Part shown: positions 1-5,991 of the stretch, piece after piece
Position numbering within the stretch: position 1 is the first letter of the stretch
Layout of the letters: each line of letters starts with the position of its first letter
Assembly (NCBI GenBank): GCA_965145485.1
Contig: CBCTCU010000064.1
Coordinates: forward strand, 1-6,245
From: CABQCM01 sp965145485
GTDB lineage: Bacteria > Bacillota > Clostridia > Oscillospirales > Acutalibacteraceae
Direction of reading: 5' to 3'
Length of the DNA: 6,245 nucleotides
Translations under genes and position numbers: made by a program
Notes under the pieces: model-generated
Told to the model about the DNA's origin: nothing
Seen by the model: only the letters and a program-made list of their open reading frames with translations
Database searches by the model: none

Positions 1-2
1 CC

Positions 3-731
3 GGGCCGGGCGAGGGAGAGGCATCGGTGCCGTTAATCTCCACCGTCAGCCTGCCCACCTCCTACTTCGATCCGCCCGCTTATGAGAAGGTGTACGAGCA
101 CAATGATGAGGACACACTGGAGAAGTTGATCGCCTGGATCAACAGTCCCGAGGCACTGACCGAGGAGGACGGGGTGTACAAGGAAGCGGTCGAGTATTAC
201 CGCGACCGGGGCTATCTCTTTTGCCCTGTGTTGGGCGGTGAACTGCCAGATGTAGCATGGATAAGTTTTCGTTCGAATGGTACCGTGGTGTATGTGCTTG
301 AGAATGAAGATAGTGGTTCTATTTGGTGTTCACCTTTTCAAGAGCATGAGGCACAAGCTGCCTCGGGCGGGATTGTATCCTATCTGGAAGCCCAAAACAT
401 CACGATGACCCCCGACGCGTCCGCCCCTCTGCCGGGGCAGGAGTACCCTATGAGCGTATGGGGGGTTGGATGTATCGAGACGTGGAGCCCCAAGCAGGTG
501 CAGCTTGCCGACGGAACGAAAGACGCCGTTTTGCGGGTGCTGGCATGGGATCCGGAAGATAAGGATGGCCGGGTGACTTTCACTCGTCATCTGCATTGGC
601 TGGAAGGAGGATTCCACTTCTGGCTTTACTCTCACGACACATCAGACCCCGTTGAGGCCTACACCCCCAACCAGGAAGTACTCTCCCAGATACAGATGAT
701 CAACGTGCCGCTTACCGGGAGTACTTCGTAA
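3..731 (+). CDS. Unrecognised protein, C-terminal part (5' end cut by window edge)
   Basis: The frame is open to the left edge and ends at TAA 729-731. A GTG at 27 preceded by GGGAG (14-18, 8-nt gap) could be a start. However, the residues before it (GPGEGEAS) read like a linker, and nothing after the GTG looks like a signal peptide, so I favour a longer gene beginning upstream. About 243 residues are visible. The first part, ISTVSLPTSYFDPPAYE followed by a helix around LEKLIAWINSPEAL, resembles a type of domain I associate with secreted or lipoprotein-like clostridial proteins. The last part (near HWLEGGFHFWLYSHD) is a beta-rich segment followed by a helix, loosely like the DUF4367 fold; this is a weak impression. 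No catalytic motif or membrane segment is visible. The stretch 241-360 is poorer in G+C than its flanks. A terminator follows 49 bases after the stop, so it is not obviously in an operon with the next gene. Function unknown. Confidence 0.75.
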   Translation, partial: GPGEGEASVPLISTVSLPTSYFDPPAYEKVYEHNDEDTLEKLIAWINSPEALTEEDGVYKEAVEYYRDRGYLFCPVLGGELPDVAWISFRSNGTVVYVLENEDSGSIWCSPFQEHEAQAASGGIVSYLEAQNITMTPDASAPLPGQEYPMSVWGVGCIETWSPKQVQLADGTKDAVLRVLAWDPEDKDGRVTFTRHLHWLEGGFHFWLYSHDTSDPVEAYTPNQEVLSQIQMINVPLTGSTS

Positions 732-779
732 AGCGGCGTTTGCGTAGACAGCTCGAGTAAAAACAAAATATCCTCTGTC

Positions 780-817
780 GCAATGGGCCGCCTCCCTGAG
801 GCAGCCCATTGCCTTTT
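780..817 (+). terminator. Rho-independent terminator of the first gene
   Basis: A 15-bp stem with one C/A mismatch pairs 780-794 (GCAATGGGCCGCCTC) with 798-812 (GAGGCAGCCCATTGC) around a 3-base loop, followed by TTTT at 814-817. The T-tract is short but the stem is very strong. An A-rich stretch before it (about 759-769) could give weak termination on the opposite strand too. Confidence 0.85.
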
Positions 818-856
818 GCTGCCCGATGGAAATTGTTTGACGCGGGCAGAACATGG

Positions 857-885
857 TTGAAACCGGAAGCGCTTCGTGATATAAT
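857..885 (+). promoter_or_regulatory. Sigma-A promoter P1 of the dockerin enzyme gene
   Basis: TTGAAA (857-862), a 17-bp spacer and a perfect TATAAT (880-885) preceded by TG one base away (877-878), an extended -10. The predicted start point is near 892, giving a leader of about 150 nt before the ATG at 1040. Confidence 0.75.
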
Positions 886-901
886 AGCCGCAAACGGCTA
901 T
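884..901. promoter_or_regulatory. Inverted repeat over the -10/+1 of P1, possible operator
   Basis: ATAGCCG (884-890) and CGGCTAT (895-901) are perfect inverted copies around CAAA. The left arm overlaps the -10 box and lies before the predicted start point, so the dyad is more likely to act as DNA (a repressor site) than as an RNA hairpin. The binding protein is unknown. GGCTAT recurs at 993-998. Confidence 0.45.
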
Positions 902-917
902 GATACTTTAAATTTTA

Positions 918-939
918 GCACGGGCCTACGGCCATGTGC
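918..939 (+). other. Leader hairpin
   Basis: GCAC (918-921) pairs with GTGC (936-939) and GGCC (923-926) with GGCC (930-933) around a TAC loop, with a one-base bulge on the left and two on the right. It would form in a transcript started at P1. No T-tract follows, so it is not a terminator. Its role is unknown. Confidence 0.4.
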
Positions 940-940
940 G

Positions 941-980
941 CATTATATCATTCACACTGCGTGTTCATGATATAATGAAC
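941..980. promoter_or_regulatory. Large dyad with an 18-bp near-palindrome, probable operator
   Basis: Two overlapping symmetries are present. Positions 941-957 and 961-977 are 17-bp inverted copies with two mismatches around TGC, so each strand carries a TATAAT. Inside this, 963-980 reads GTTCATGATATAATGAAC, symmetrical except for one base pair, with the -10-like TATAAT at 971-976 in its centre. The arrangement is typical of a repressor site covering a promoter; in an RNA from P1 it would also fold into a long hairpin. No T-tract follows. Confidence 0.5.
968..976 (+). promoter_or_regulatory. Possible second promoter P2 (extended -10)
   Basis: TGaTATAAT is an extended -10 identical to the one in P1. 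No good -35 lies 16-18 bases upstream (948-953 is TCATTC), so it depends on the extended element. It would give a leader of about 57 nt before the ATG. Confidence 0.4.
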
Positions 981-993
981 GAACCTAAGATAG

Positions 994-1021
994 GCTATTA
1001 TCACAAAACTGGACAAATAGC
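994..1021 (+). other. Hairpin just upstream of the ribosome binding site
   Basis: GCTATT (994-999) pairs with AATAGC (1016-1021) across a 16-base loop, ending 7 bases before the AGGAGG. It would be present in transcripts from either promoter. The stem is short, so the signal is weak. Confidence 0.25.
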
Positions 1022-1028
1022 TTGCGAC

Positions 1029-1034
1029 AGGAGG
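1029..1034 (+). promoter_or_regulatory. Ribosome binding site fixing the ATG at 1040
   Basis: Perfect AGGAGG with five bases (ATTTT) before ATG 1040-1042. It decides against the in-frame TTG at 1022, which lies upstream of the site. Confidence 0.9.
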
Positions 1035-1039
1035 ATTTT

Positions 1040-4000
1040 ATGAGAAAGCACAAAATAAAACGGCTGCTGTCGGGGGCTCTCGCCCTGACCATGCTGGCTG
1101 CCGCCGGCTCGGCTGCGGCAGAAAGCATCACACGATCGGAGGGGACGATAGTGTTTGGTGACGTCGACAAGAACAATCAGGTGGATGCCGCAGACGCCCT
1201 CAAGGCGTTACAAAATTCGGTGAATCTGAGTGAACTGACCGAGGAGGAGGAGGTTATTGCCGACGTGAATGTCGACAGCGCGGTCGATGCCGGCGATGCT
1301 TTGATGATGCTGCAGCACTCGGTCAGCCTGATTTATCGGTTCCCGGCCGATACGATGCAGGGCCAGGCGCAGATGCCGTGGTCGGAATCCACACGGGCTT
1401 ATGTGCAGAATGCCCCTGCCGTCGAGGTGGATGGGATCCGTACGACCTATCAGGTGTCGGGAGGCTATGTCAACACCACCGATATCAAGTCGGACGCCAT
1501 CATGACCTATATCAATACGTTTGATGAACTGTACAAGATCGATTCCTGGCATGCGAGCGGCGCGACGCAGCGCGTTGACGCCATGATTGCCGCCGGCCGC
1601 GCTTATGGGGAGTTTGAGAAGTATTACCCCGAGCGGGCGGGGAAGGACATTCAGATTGACGCGGCCGGGAACCCGGTCTATGTCGGCGGCACCACCGTCA
1701 ACTATATGCTGCCAACCAAGTATTTTGCCGAGTATAAATGGAGCCTGGTCGACGCCATCTGCCAAAAAGGGGTCGGCGCGGTGGTCATGGAGGAGCCGGA
1801 GTGCTTTGTTTACGGCAGCTACTCCGAGGGTTTTAAAGAGGCTTGGCAGGAGTATTACAACGAGCCCTGGGAGGATATGACCTCCTCGGCCGAGGCACAG
1901 TATAAAACCTGCAAGCTGATGACCCATATGTGGGAGGAATATGTCAATCTCATCGGCGAGCGCATGGAGGAAAAATACCCGGAAGTGGAGCTTTGGGTTG
2001 CCGCGCACAGCACCATCAGCTACAACACCTTCCCCATCGTCTCCTGCCTGAATACCTTCACCAACTCCCCCTACATTGACGGCTACATCGGCCAGACCTG
2101 GAGCGGCACCACCTACACCCCCATCCCCTATGGCGGCGAGCAGGTGCGTAGGCTGTTTGAGGAGTCCTTTATCGAATACGCTTCCTATCCCGACGCGATG
2201 GTCAACCAGAATTATTATTCCCTGAGCGACACCAAGGACGACAACCCCGACCATACCTGGGAGTTTTATCAGACCATGTGGTCCAAGACCCTTGCCGCGC
2301 AGCTCATGCAGCAGGAGGTCAACCGCTTCCAGTCCTTTATCTGGCCCCACCGCGCCTTTGAGGTCTGTCCCGATTATTATAAGACCATTCAGCTATCGGT
2401 CTTTAACGCCATTGACGAGCTCATCGGGCAGGAATCCTCTTTTTATGCCGGCACGTCGGGTATCTCGATTGGCCTGAGCGACACTCTGACCTGGCAGCAC
2501 GGCGAGTCGACCATGCAGACCAAATCAACCAACGACGGCTTTTACGGCCTGACTATCCCACTCATTGAGCGTGGGATTCCCCTCAAGGTGACGTCGCTTG
2601 ACAAGCTGGGCACCTCCGCCTCGCTCGACGGGGTCGAGGTGTTGATCCTCAGCTATGAGCTGATGAAGCCGGTGAGCGAAGAGGTCAACGAGATCATAGC
2701 CGACTGGGTCAAGCAGGGGGGCGTGTTGCTTTACATCGGCGGCGACGACTCCTATGACGACATCAGTTCCGAATGGTGGGGACAGCAAGGCGAGACTCCG
2801 TTGTCCAACCTTTTGGGCCATCTGGGGCTCGACGGCGTCACCAACGGCTCGGTGGATTATATCACCGACATCACCTGGTGTGGCCCGGCGGAATATGGCG
2901 AGAGCCTGCAAAAGAGCATCATTTACATTTCACCCCGCACGATGACCTATGAGGGGGAGGGCCTGACCTCCATTCTCAACGCGGGCGGTCTTTCGGTGGG
3001 CATCCGCGCTTCGGTCGGCAAAGGCCAGGTCATCACCTGCGGTTTGCCTGCCTCGTATTTCTCCTCTGAAGCAGACGGCCCGCAAAATCTGCGCGATTTG
3101 GTGGAATACGCTACCTCTTTCAGCAAGAAAGAGTATCTTGAAACGTCGCTCATGGCGGTCAAACGCGGCCCCTTCCTCGCCGCCAGCGCATTGGACCACA
3201 GCACAGGGGAGACCCTGACCGGCAACTTTATCGATCTGTTTGACGAGAATCTTCCTATCATAACCAGCAAATCCATTGCCGCCGGCGATGACGCTGTGCT
3301 GCTGCGCGACATCACCGATAAAATGACCGCGGGCACCCCCCGCCTCGCGCATACAGGCGGCAATATCAAGGGCGACCTGATCGAAACATCCGAGACAACC
3401 CGCTTCAGCTTTGTCGGCCCGACCAACTCGGTGTCGGCAACTCGCATCCTCGGCAACGGGAAATACCCGCAGGAGATTAAGATTACCCGTAATGGGGAGG
3501 AGTACAGCGCGTCCATATCCATGTGGGACAACGCCACCTCCTCTCTGCTTCTCAAGGTGGAGAATTCGGTGGATGTTCCCGTTGATGTGGAAATCGTCTG
3601 GGGCGACACCCCGGTGGCCGATGACCCTGTTTATACCATCCAGCGTGTCACCGTCGCGACCAACAGCTTAAATGCCGATCAGGACTACATTGAGCGCAAC
3701 ACCTCCAATGCCAACGAGACCCTCCGTTTCTGCGACGGATACGGCGAGCTGGTTTATAAGTTCGATCTGTCCAATTATGAGGACCTGATGGTCAATTTGG
3801 ATGTGATGCAAAACTACCTGGTTTCGGTCTCCGACCATGACGGGGATTATGTCGAGATCGCTACTTCGCGGGATGATAATCCCGAGCACATCACGGGCAG
3901 TGAAAACCGTACGCAGGTGTCGGTCATTCCATCGTTGTATGGGATTGAGGATACCCTTTATGTCCGCATTTCCAACTCCTTCCCCGGCCAGGGGCATGGG

Positions 4001-4048
4001 GGCGGTATCGCAAGCTTTACCATGGTCTATAAAGAACCGGTGGAATAA
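1040..4048 (+). CDS. Secreted dockerin-bearing glycosidase-like protein
   Basis: 1002 residues. Residues 1-27 are a signal peptide with a basic start, a hydrophobic core and a likely cut after SAAA. Residues 39-101 form a type I dockerin with two calcium loops (D41-D52 and D75-D86), unusual in sitting at the N-terminus. About 110-480 looks like an alpha/beta hydrolase barrel. A strand ends in MEEPE (250-254), a plausible site for an acid/base glutamate, and other barrel-like motifs are IDGYIGQTW (346-354) and FIWPHR (433-438). About 492-690 resembles the glutamine-amidotransferase-like domain of GH42-type enzymes, with a Rossmann-like GGVLLYIGGDD (ending at D570) and a late strand GKGQVITCGLP. 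About 785-860 and 864-1000 are beta-sandwiches, the last possibly carbohydrate-binding. The inferred role is extracellular glycan breakdown after docking to a cohesin. I cannot name the glycoside hydrolase family; a catalytically dead homologue is possible. No terminator directly follows the TAA; the next strong one is at 4345-4376. Confidence 0.88.
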   Translation: MRKHKIKRLLSGALALTMLAAAGSAAAESITRSEGTIVFGDVDKNNQVDAADALKALQNSVNLSELTEEEEVIADVNVDSAVDAGDALMMLQHSVSLIYRFPADTMQGQAQMPWSESTRAYVQNAPAVEVDGIRTTYQVSGGYVNTTDIKSDAIMTYINTFDELYKIDSWHASGATQRVDAMIAAGRAYGEFEKYYPERAGKDIQIDAAGNPVYVGGTTVNYMLPTKYFAEYKWSLVDAICQKGVGAVVMEEPECFVYGSYSEGFKEAWQEYYNEPWEDMTSSAEAQYKTCKLMTHMWEEYVNLIGERMEEKYPEVELWVAAHSTISYNTFPIVSCLNTFTNSPYIDGYIGQTWSGTTYTPIPYGGEQVRRLFEESFIEYASYPDAMVNQNYYSLSDTKDDNPDHTWEFYQTMWSKTLAAQLMQQEVNRFQSFIWPHRAFEVCPDYYKTIQLSVFNAIDELIGQESSFYAGTSGISIGLSDTLTWQHGESTMQTKSTNDGFYGLTIPLIERGIPLKVTSLDKLGTSASLDGVEVLILSYELMKPVSEEVNEIIADWVKQGGVLLYIGGDDSYDDISSEWWGQQGETPLSNLLGHLGLDGVTNGSVDYITDITWCGPAEYGESLQKSIIYISPRTMTYEGEGLTSILNAGGLSVGIRASVGKGQVITCGLPASYFSSEADGPQNLRDLVEYATSFSKKEYLETSLMAVKRGPFLAASALDHSTGETLTGNFIDLFDENLPIITSKSIAAGDDAVLLRDITDKMTAGTPRLAHTGGNIKGDLIETSETTRFSFVGPTNSVSATRILGNGKYPQEIKITRNGEEYSASISMWDNATSSLLLKVENSVDVPVDVEIVWGDTPVADDPVYTIQRVTVATNSLNADQDYIERNTSNANETLRFCDGYGELVYKFDLSNYEDLMVNLDVMQNYLVSVSDHDGDYVEIATSRDDNPEHITGSENRTQVSVIPSLYGIEDTLYVRISNSFPGQGHGGGIASFTMVYKEPVE

Positions 4049-4340
4049 GACTTGCGGCCGGGGACCAGCTGGACGGTGACCGTCGCGCGCGGATTTTTAC
4101 AGTGTGTGGCGCCGTACCAATGGGCGGCTGGAGCGTTTCAACCGATCGGGGTGTGATACTATCAAGAAATGGTCATGGCTTATGAAAACGATTTCAGCCG
4201 TCAGATAGTACACGGATATCGTATTCATGCAGGAATTTTATTCCTGCGTTGGAATGAGGATTGCCTTTTTCCCTCCCCATAAGGTACGGCGATGCTCGTT
4301 TGAATACGAACAACCTGCCTGAAATAATGATACAGACAAA
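4049..4340. other. Convergent intergenic gap without a supported gene
   Basis: About 290 bases between the enzyme stop and the shared terminator. No start codon with a ribosome binding site opens a convincing frame. It holds a 13-base palindrome GACGGTGACCGTC (4072-4084), a bulged pair GTGT/ACTATC (4151-4162) with GATAGTACAC (4204-4213), a perfect hairpin at 4229-4247, and a 9-base complementarity between TCGTATTCA (4219-4227) and TGAATACGA (4301-4309). It may be a long structured 3' untranslated region of the enzyme mRNA, a small RNA or decayed sequence; the sequence does not decide. Confidence 0.5.
4229..4247. other. Perfect hairpin in the gap
   Basis: GCAGGAAT (4229-4236) and ATTCCTGC (4240-4247) pair fully around TTT, and A4227-T4249 plus a T-G wobble can extend the stem to 10 bp. 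The nearest T-tract (4266-4270) is 18 bases away, so it is a poor terminator. It could stabilise an mRNA 3' end or be part of an RNA fold. Confidence 0.45.
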
Positions 4341-4376
4341 ACAGGGCCCGCCACAGTACACTGTGGCGGGCCTTTT
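4333..4376. terminator. Bidirectional terminator between the convergent genes
   Basis: GGCCCGCCACAG (4345-4356) and CTGTGGCGGGCC (4361-4372) form a perfect 12-bp GC-rich stem around TACA. TTTT follows on the + strand (4373-4376). The A-rich CAAAACAG before the stem gives a U-rich tail on the - strand. It lies about 20 bases past the adaptor gene's stop on the - strand and would also catch + strand transcripts from the enzyme gene. Confidence 0.88.
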
Positions 4377-4392
4377 GGGTTAAAAGAATGTT

Positions 4393-5544
4393 TTAGCTTT
4401 GCACGGAGAAGTGGATTTGGGCAGGGAACTGGTCGATAAGGTTGACCGCATACATCAGTATATACAAAGCGTCGGTGGAATTGACCTTGTTATTCATATC
4501 CACATCGGCGCATAAAAATTGTTGCCCCTCTAAGGTGATAAGTTGAACGCTGTACTGCAGCGCAAAGAGCGCATCGGCCGCAGCGATCGTTCCATCTTCA
4601 TTGACATCACCGTAGAAAAGGTTAAGTTCGTCAATGGCCGACTCAAACTGGGAGAGGAGTTCCCCGTCGATCAGCGCTTTTTGCTCCTGCGTGAGGGCGT
4701 CGTATGCCATAAAGGCCGCCCGTAGGTTCAATAGCTCGTCGGTGGTGAGCGTTCCTTCGTCCGGCAAAGCAGCGGCAATCTGCTGAGCTACCGCATCGGC
4801 AGCTGCCTGGTCTTTCAGCACGGCCAAAGCCGCTTCGGCACTGGTCAGCTTGGCGAGAACCTCCTCATCCACCAGCGCCTTCTGGTCGTCTGGCAGGGCG
4901 TCGTATGCCTCCCGCGCTTTTACAATGGCGTCTTCGCTTTCCAGGGTGATTTCACCGTCCAGTGCGTTGATCAGCGAAACAACCTCGTCAACGCCGTTTG
5001 TAATCTTCACGCTGCCGTCTACAAAGAACAGCGCACAGGGAACAGGGCGGAGATTTTTTCCCTCGCCGGTAATGGTGGTGATCATAGACTCCTCCTGATC
5101 AATCGTCACACTGCTGACGCTGGAAGGAGCCGCCTCCCTGATTTTAAAGCGAATATAGCAGAGCTGTCCGGTATTATCACCCGATTCTGGCCAACCTTGG
5201 AAGCTTGCAAAAGCCAACCGGATCATCCCTTGCTGGGGATTATTGGTGAGTATTCCGTCGTTGATTAATCCAGCCTGCACGGTGCCGATCGAATCATACA
5301 CCGACTCGACCTCTAAAACCGACGCGTCGTAATACAAAACAATGTCTCCGGCGGCTACGTTGTGGTTGGCCTGAGCCGATATGACGGTCTCGACCGTATC
5401 GCCCGGCTTGCCTGAAACGGTGTTCACCGATAGGATACAGGTGTATGCCTCTGCGGCGGTTGCTGCGATTGTTGTCATCGGGATACATGCGGCTAAGACG
5501 ATGACCGATAACAAAAGGCAAAGTGGTTTCGTTGCTTTTTTCAT
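4393..5544 (-). CDS. Secreted cohesin-dockerin adaptor (small scaffoldin)
   Basis: 383 residues. An N-terminal signal segment of about 33 residues has a basic start and a hydrophobic core. It contains LAAC (17-20), which fits a lipobox, but hydrophobic residues continue to an alternative signal peptidase I cut near ATAAEA (28-33), so lipid anchoring is uncertain. Residues 36-182 are a cohesin, type I-like: SVNTVSGKPGDTVETVIS, then IVLYYDASVLEV, GMIRLAFAS and the closing FFVDGSVKI. Residues 185-309 are two helical repeats sharing AYDAL..(D/E)QKAL(V/I)D.E.L, probably a spacer. Residues 311-373 are a C-terminal type I dockerin with calcium loops from D313 and D347. One cohesin plus one dockerin means it can hold one dockerin protein and dock to another cohesin, the layout of a cellulosomal adaptor. 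No enzymatic domain is present. The ATG at 5544 is supported because an in-frame TGA lies three codons upstream. Transcribed from a consensus promoter, convergent with the enzyme gene and divergent from the regulator. Confidence 0.92.
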   Translation of the reverse strand: MKKATKPLCLLLSVIVLAACIPMTTIAATAAEAYTCILSVNTVSGKPGDTVETVISAQANHNVAAGDIVLYYDASVLEVESVYDSIGTVQAGLINDGILTNNPQQGMIRLAFASFQGWPESGDNTGQLCYIRFKIREAAPSSVSSVTIDQEESMITTITGEGKNLRPVPCALFFVDGSVKITNGVDEVVSLINALDGEITLESEDAIVKAREAYDALPDDQKALVDEEVLAKLTSAEAALAVLKDQAAADAVAQQIAAALPDEGTLTTDELLNLRAAFMAYDALTQEQKALIDGELLSQFESAIDELNLFYGDVNEDGTIAAADALFALQYSVQLITLEGQQFLCADVDMNNKVNSTDALYILMYAVNLIDQFPAQIHFSVQS

Positions 5545-5554
5545 CCGATTATTT

Positions 5555-5563
5555 CACTCCTTT
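5555..5563 (-). promoter_or_regulatory. Ribosome binding site of the adaptor gene
   Basis: AAAGGAGTG on the - strand, a good anti-Shine-Dalgarno match, with 12 bases between GGAG and the ATG, slightly longer than usual. Confidence 0.75.
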
Positions 5564-5578
5564 ATAACTAATAGCTCC

Positions 5579-5607
5579 ATTATAAGTCTCAATAAACTAA
5601 TTGTCAA
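5579..5607 (-). promoter_or_regulatory. Consensus sigma-A promoter of the adaptor gene
   Basis: On the - strand TTGACA (5607-5602), exactly 17 bp, then TATAAT (5584-5579): both hexamers and the spacing match the consensus perfectly. The start point is predicted near 5572, giving a leader of about 27 nt. Such a strong promoter normally needs a repressor to be regulated, and a divergent XRE gene lies beside it. Confidence 0.88.
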
Positions 5608-5628
5608 TGGGAATTATAACTGTATGCT
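5601..5628 (+). promoter_or_regulatory. Promoter of the XRE regulator gene
   Basis: TTGTCA (5601-5606), a 16-bp spacer and TATGCT (5623-5628). The -35 box overlaps that of the adaptor promoter on the other strand (TTGTCAA at 5601-5607), so the two polymerases would compete. The predicted start near 5635 leaves a very short leader. Confidence 0.55.
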
Positions 5629-5636
5629 AACTATGG

Positions 5637-5642
5637 AAGGAG
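5637..5642 (+). promoter_or_regulatory. Ribosome binding site fixing the GTG at 5652
   Basis: AAGGAG lies 9 bases before GTG 5652. The in-frame ATG at 5661 would be 18 bases away, and the ATG at 5647 is out of frame, so GTG is the best start. Confidence 0.7.
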
Positions 5643-5651
5643 CGGAATGAA

Positions 5652-5972
5652 GTGTCGACAATGCAGAGGCTGGCGGCTCAAATCAAGTCCTCTAGGATGC
5701 GGATGGGATATTCGCAGGAACAATTGGCTGAAATGCTGGATATCACTCCAACCCATGTGAAACACTTGGAGGGTGGGCATCGCAGGCCATCGGTAGAGCT
5801 GTTGTTTGCCCTAGCCCAGATTCTGCATTTTTCCGTGGATCAAATCATTTTTCCCATGGCCTCACAAAAAGAGGAGATCAGGATGCAGATCAATAACTTG
5901 TTAGCAGACTGTACGGAAAATGAACACCGAATCGTGCTGGATCTCATATTGTCCATGCTCAGAAATCAGTGA
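5652..5972 (+). CDS. XRE-family helix-turn-helix regulator
   Basis: 106 residues from a GTG start. Residues 7-67 are a Cro/CI-type helix-turn-helix (HTH_3): the first helix around LAAQIKSSRMRMG, then YSQEQLAEMLDI (helix 2), TPTHVKHLEGGHRRPS (recognition helix and turn) and the ALAQILHFSVDQIIF end. Residues 70-106 are an acidic helical tail with no known ligand-binding or protease motif; similar tails are common in small clostridial XRE proteins and may serve dimerisation. It is cytoplasmic and has no signal. It diverges from the adaptor gene, and the two promoters overlap at their -35 boxes. Proteins placed this way often repress both genes, so control of the adaptor and of itself is the natural inference, but no clear operator dyad is visible between them. 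A weak terminator and then the rRNA promoter follow. Confidence 0.92.
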   Translation: MSTMQRLAAQIKSSRMRMGYSQEQLAEMLDITPTHVKHLEGGHRRPSVELLFALAQILHFSVDQIIFPMASQKEEIRMQINNLLADCTENEHRIVLDLILSMLRNQ

Positions 5973-5991
5973 GATCCTTATCAAACCTACC

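Noticed and set aside
963..980. LexA (DinR) box
   Set aside because: The half-sites are GTTC...GAAC with wide spacing, the reverse of the Gram-positive GAACNNNNGTTC arrangement.
892..1021. Riboswitch in the enzyme leader (such as c-di-GMP-I)
   Set aside because: The conserved core sequences of the classes I know, including the GEMM core, are absent.
1022..1039. TTG at 1022 as the enzyme start
   Set aside because: It precedes the AGGAGG and would put charged residues before a normal signal peptide; ATG 1040 is correctly spaced.
1208..2350. Long open frame (380 codons) antisense to the enzyme gene
   Set aside because: It lies wholly inside the supported dockerin enzyme gene. Its protein is rich in G, H and I without domain motifs, as expected for a shadow of a GC-rich gene, and it has no clear ribosome binding site.
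2947..3609. Antisense frame of 220 codons in the enzyme gene
   Set aside because: Also a shadow: low complexity, no recognisable domain, no promoter.
4059..4153. A frame reading TSWTVTVARGFLQCV ending at TGA 4151-4153, possibly a gene remnant
   Set aside because: The composition is protein-like, but there is no start codon or ribosome binding site and no recognisable match, so it cannot be called a pseudogene.
5381..5650. A + strand frame of 89 codons ending just before the XRE gene
   Set aside because: It runs antisense through the adaptor signal peptide and the divergent promoter region, with no protein-like features.
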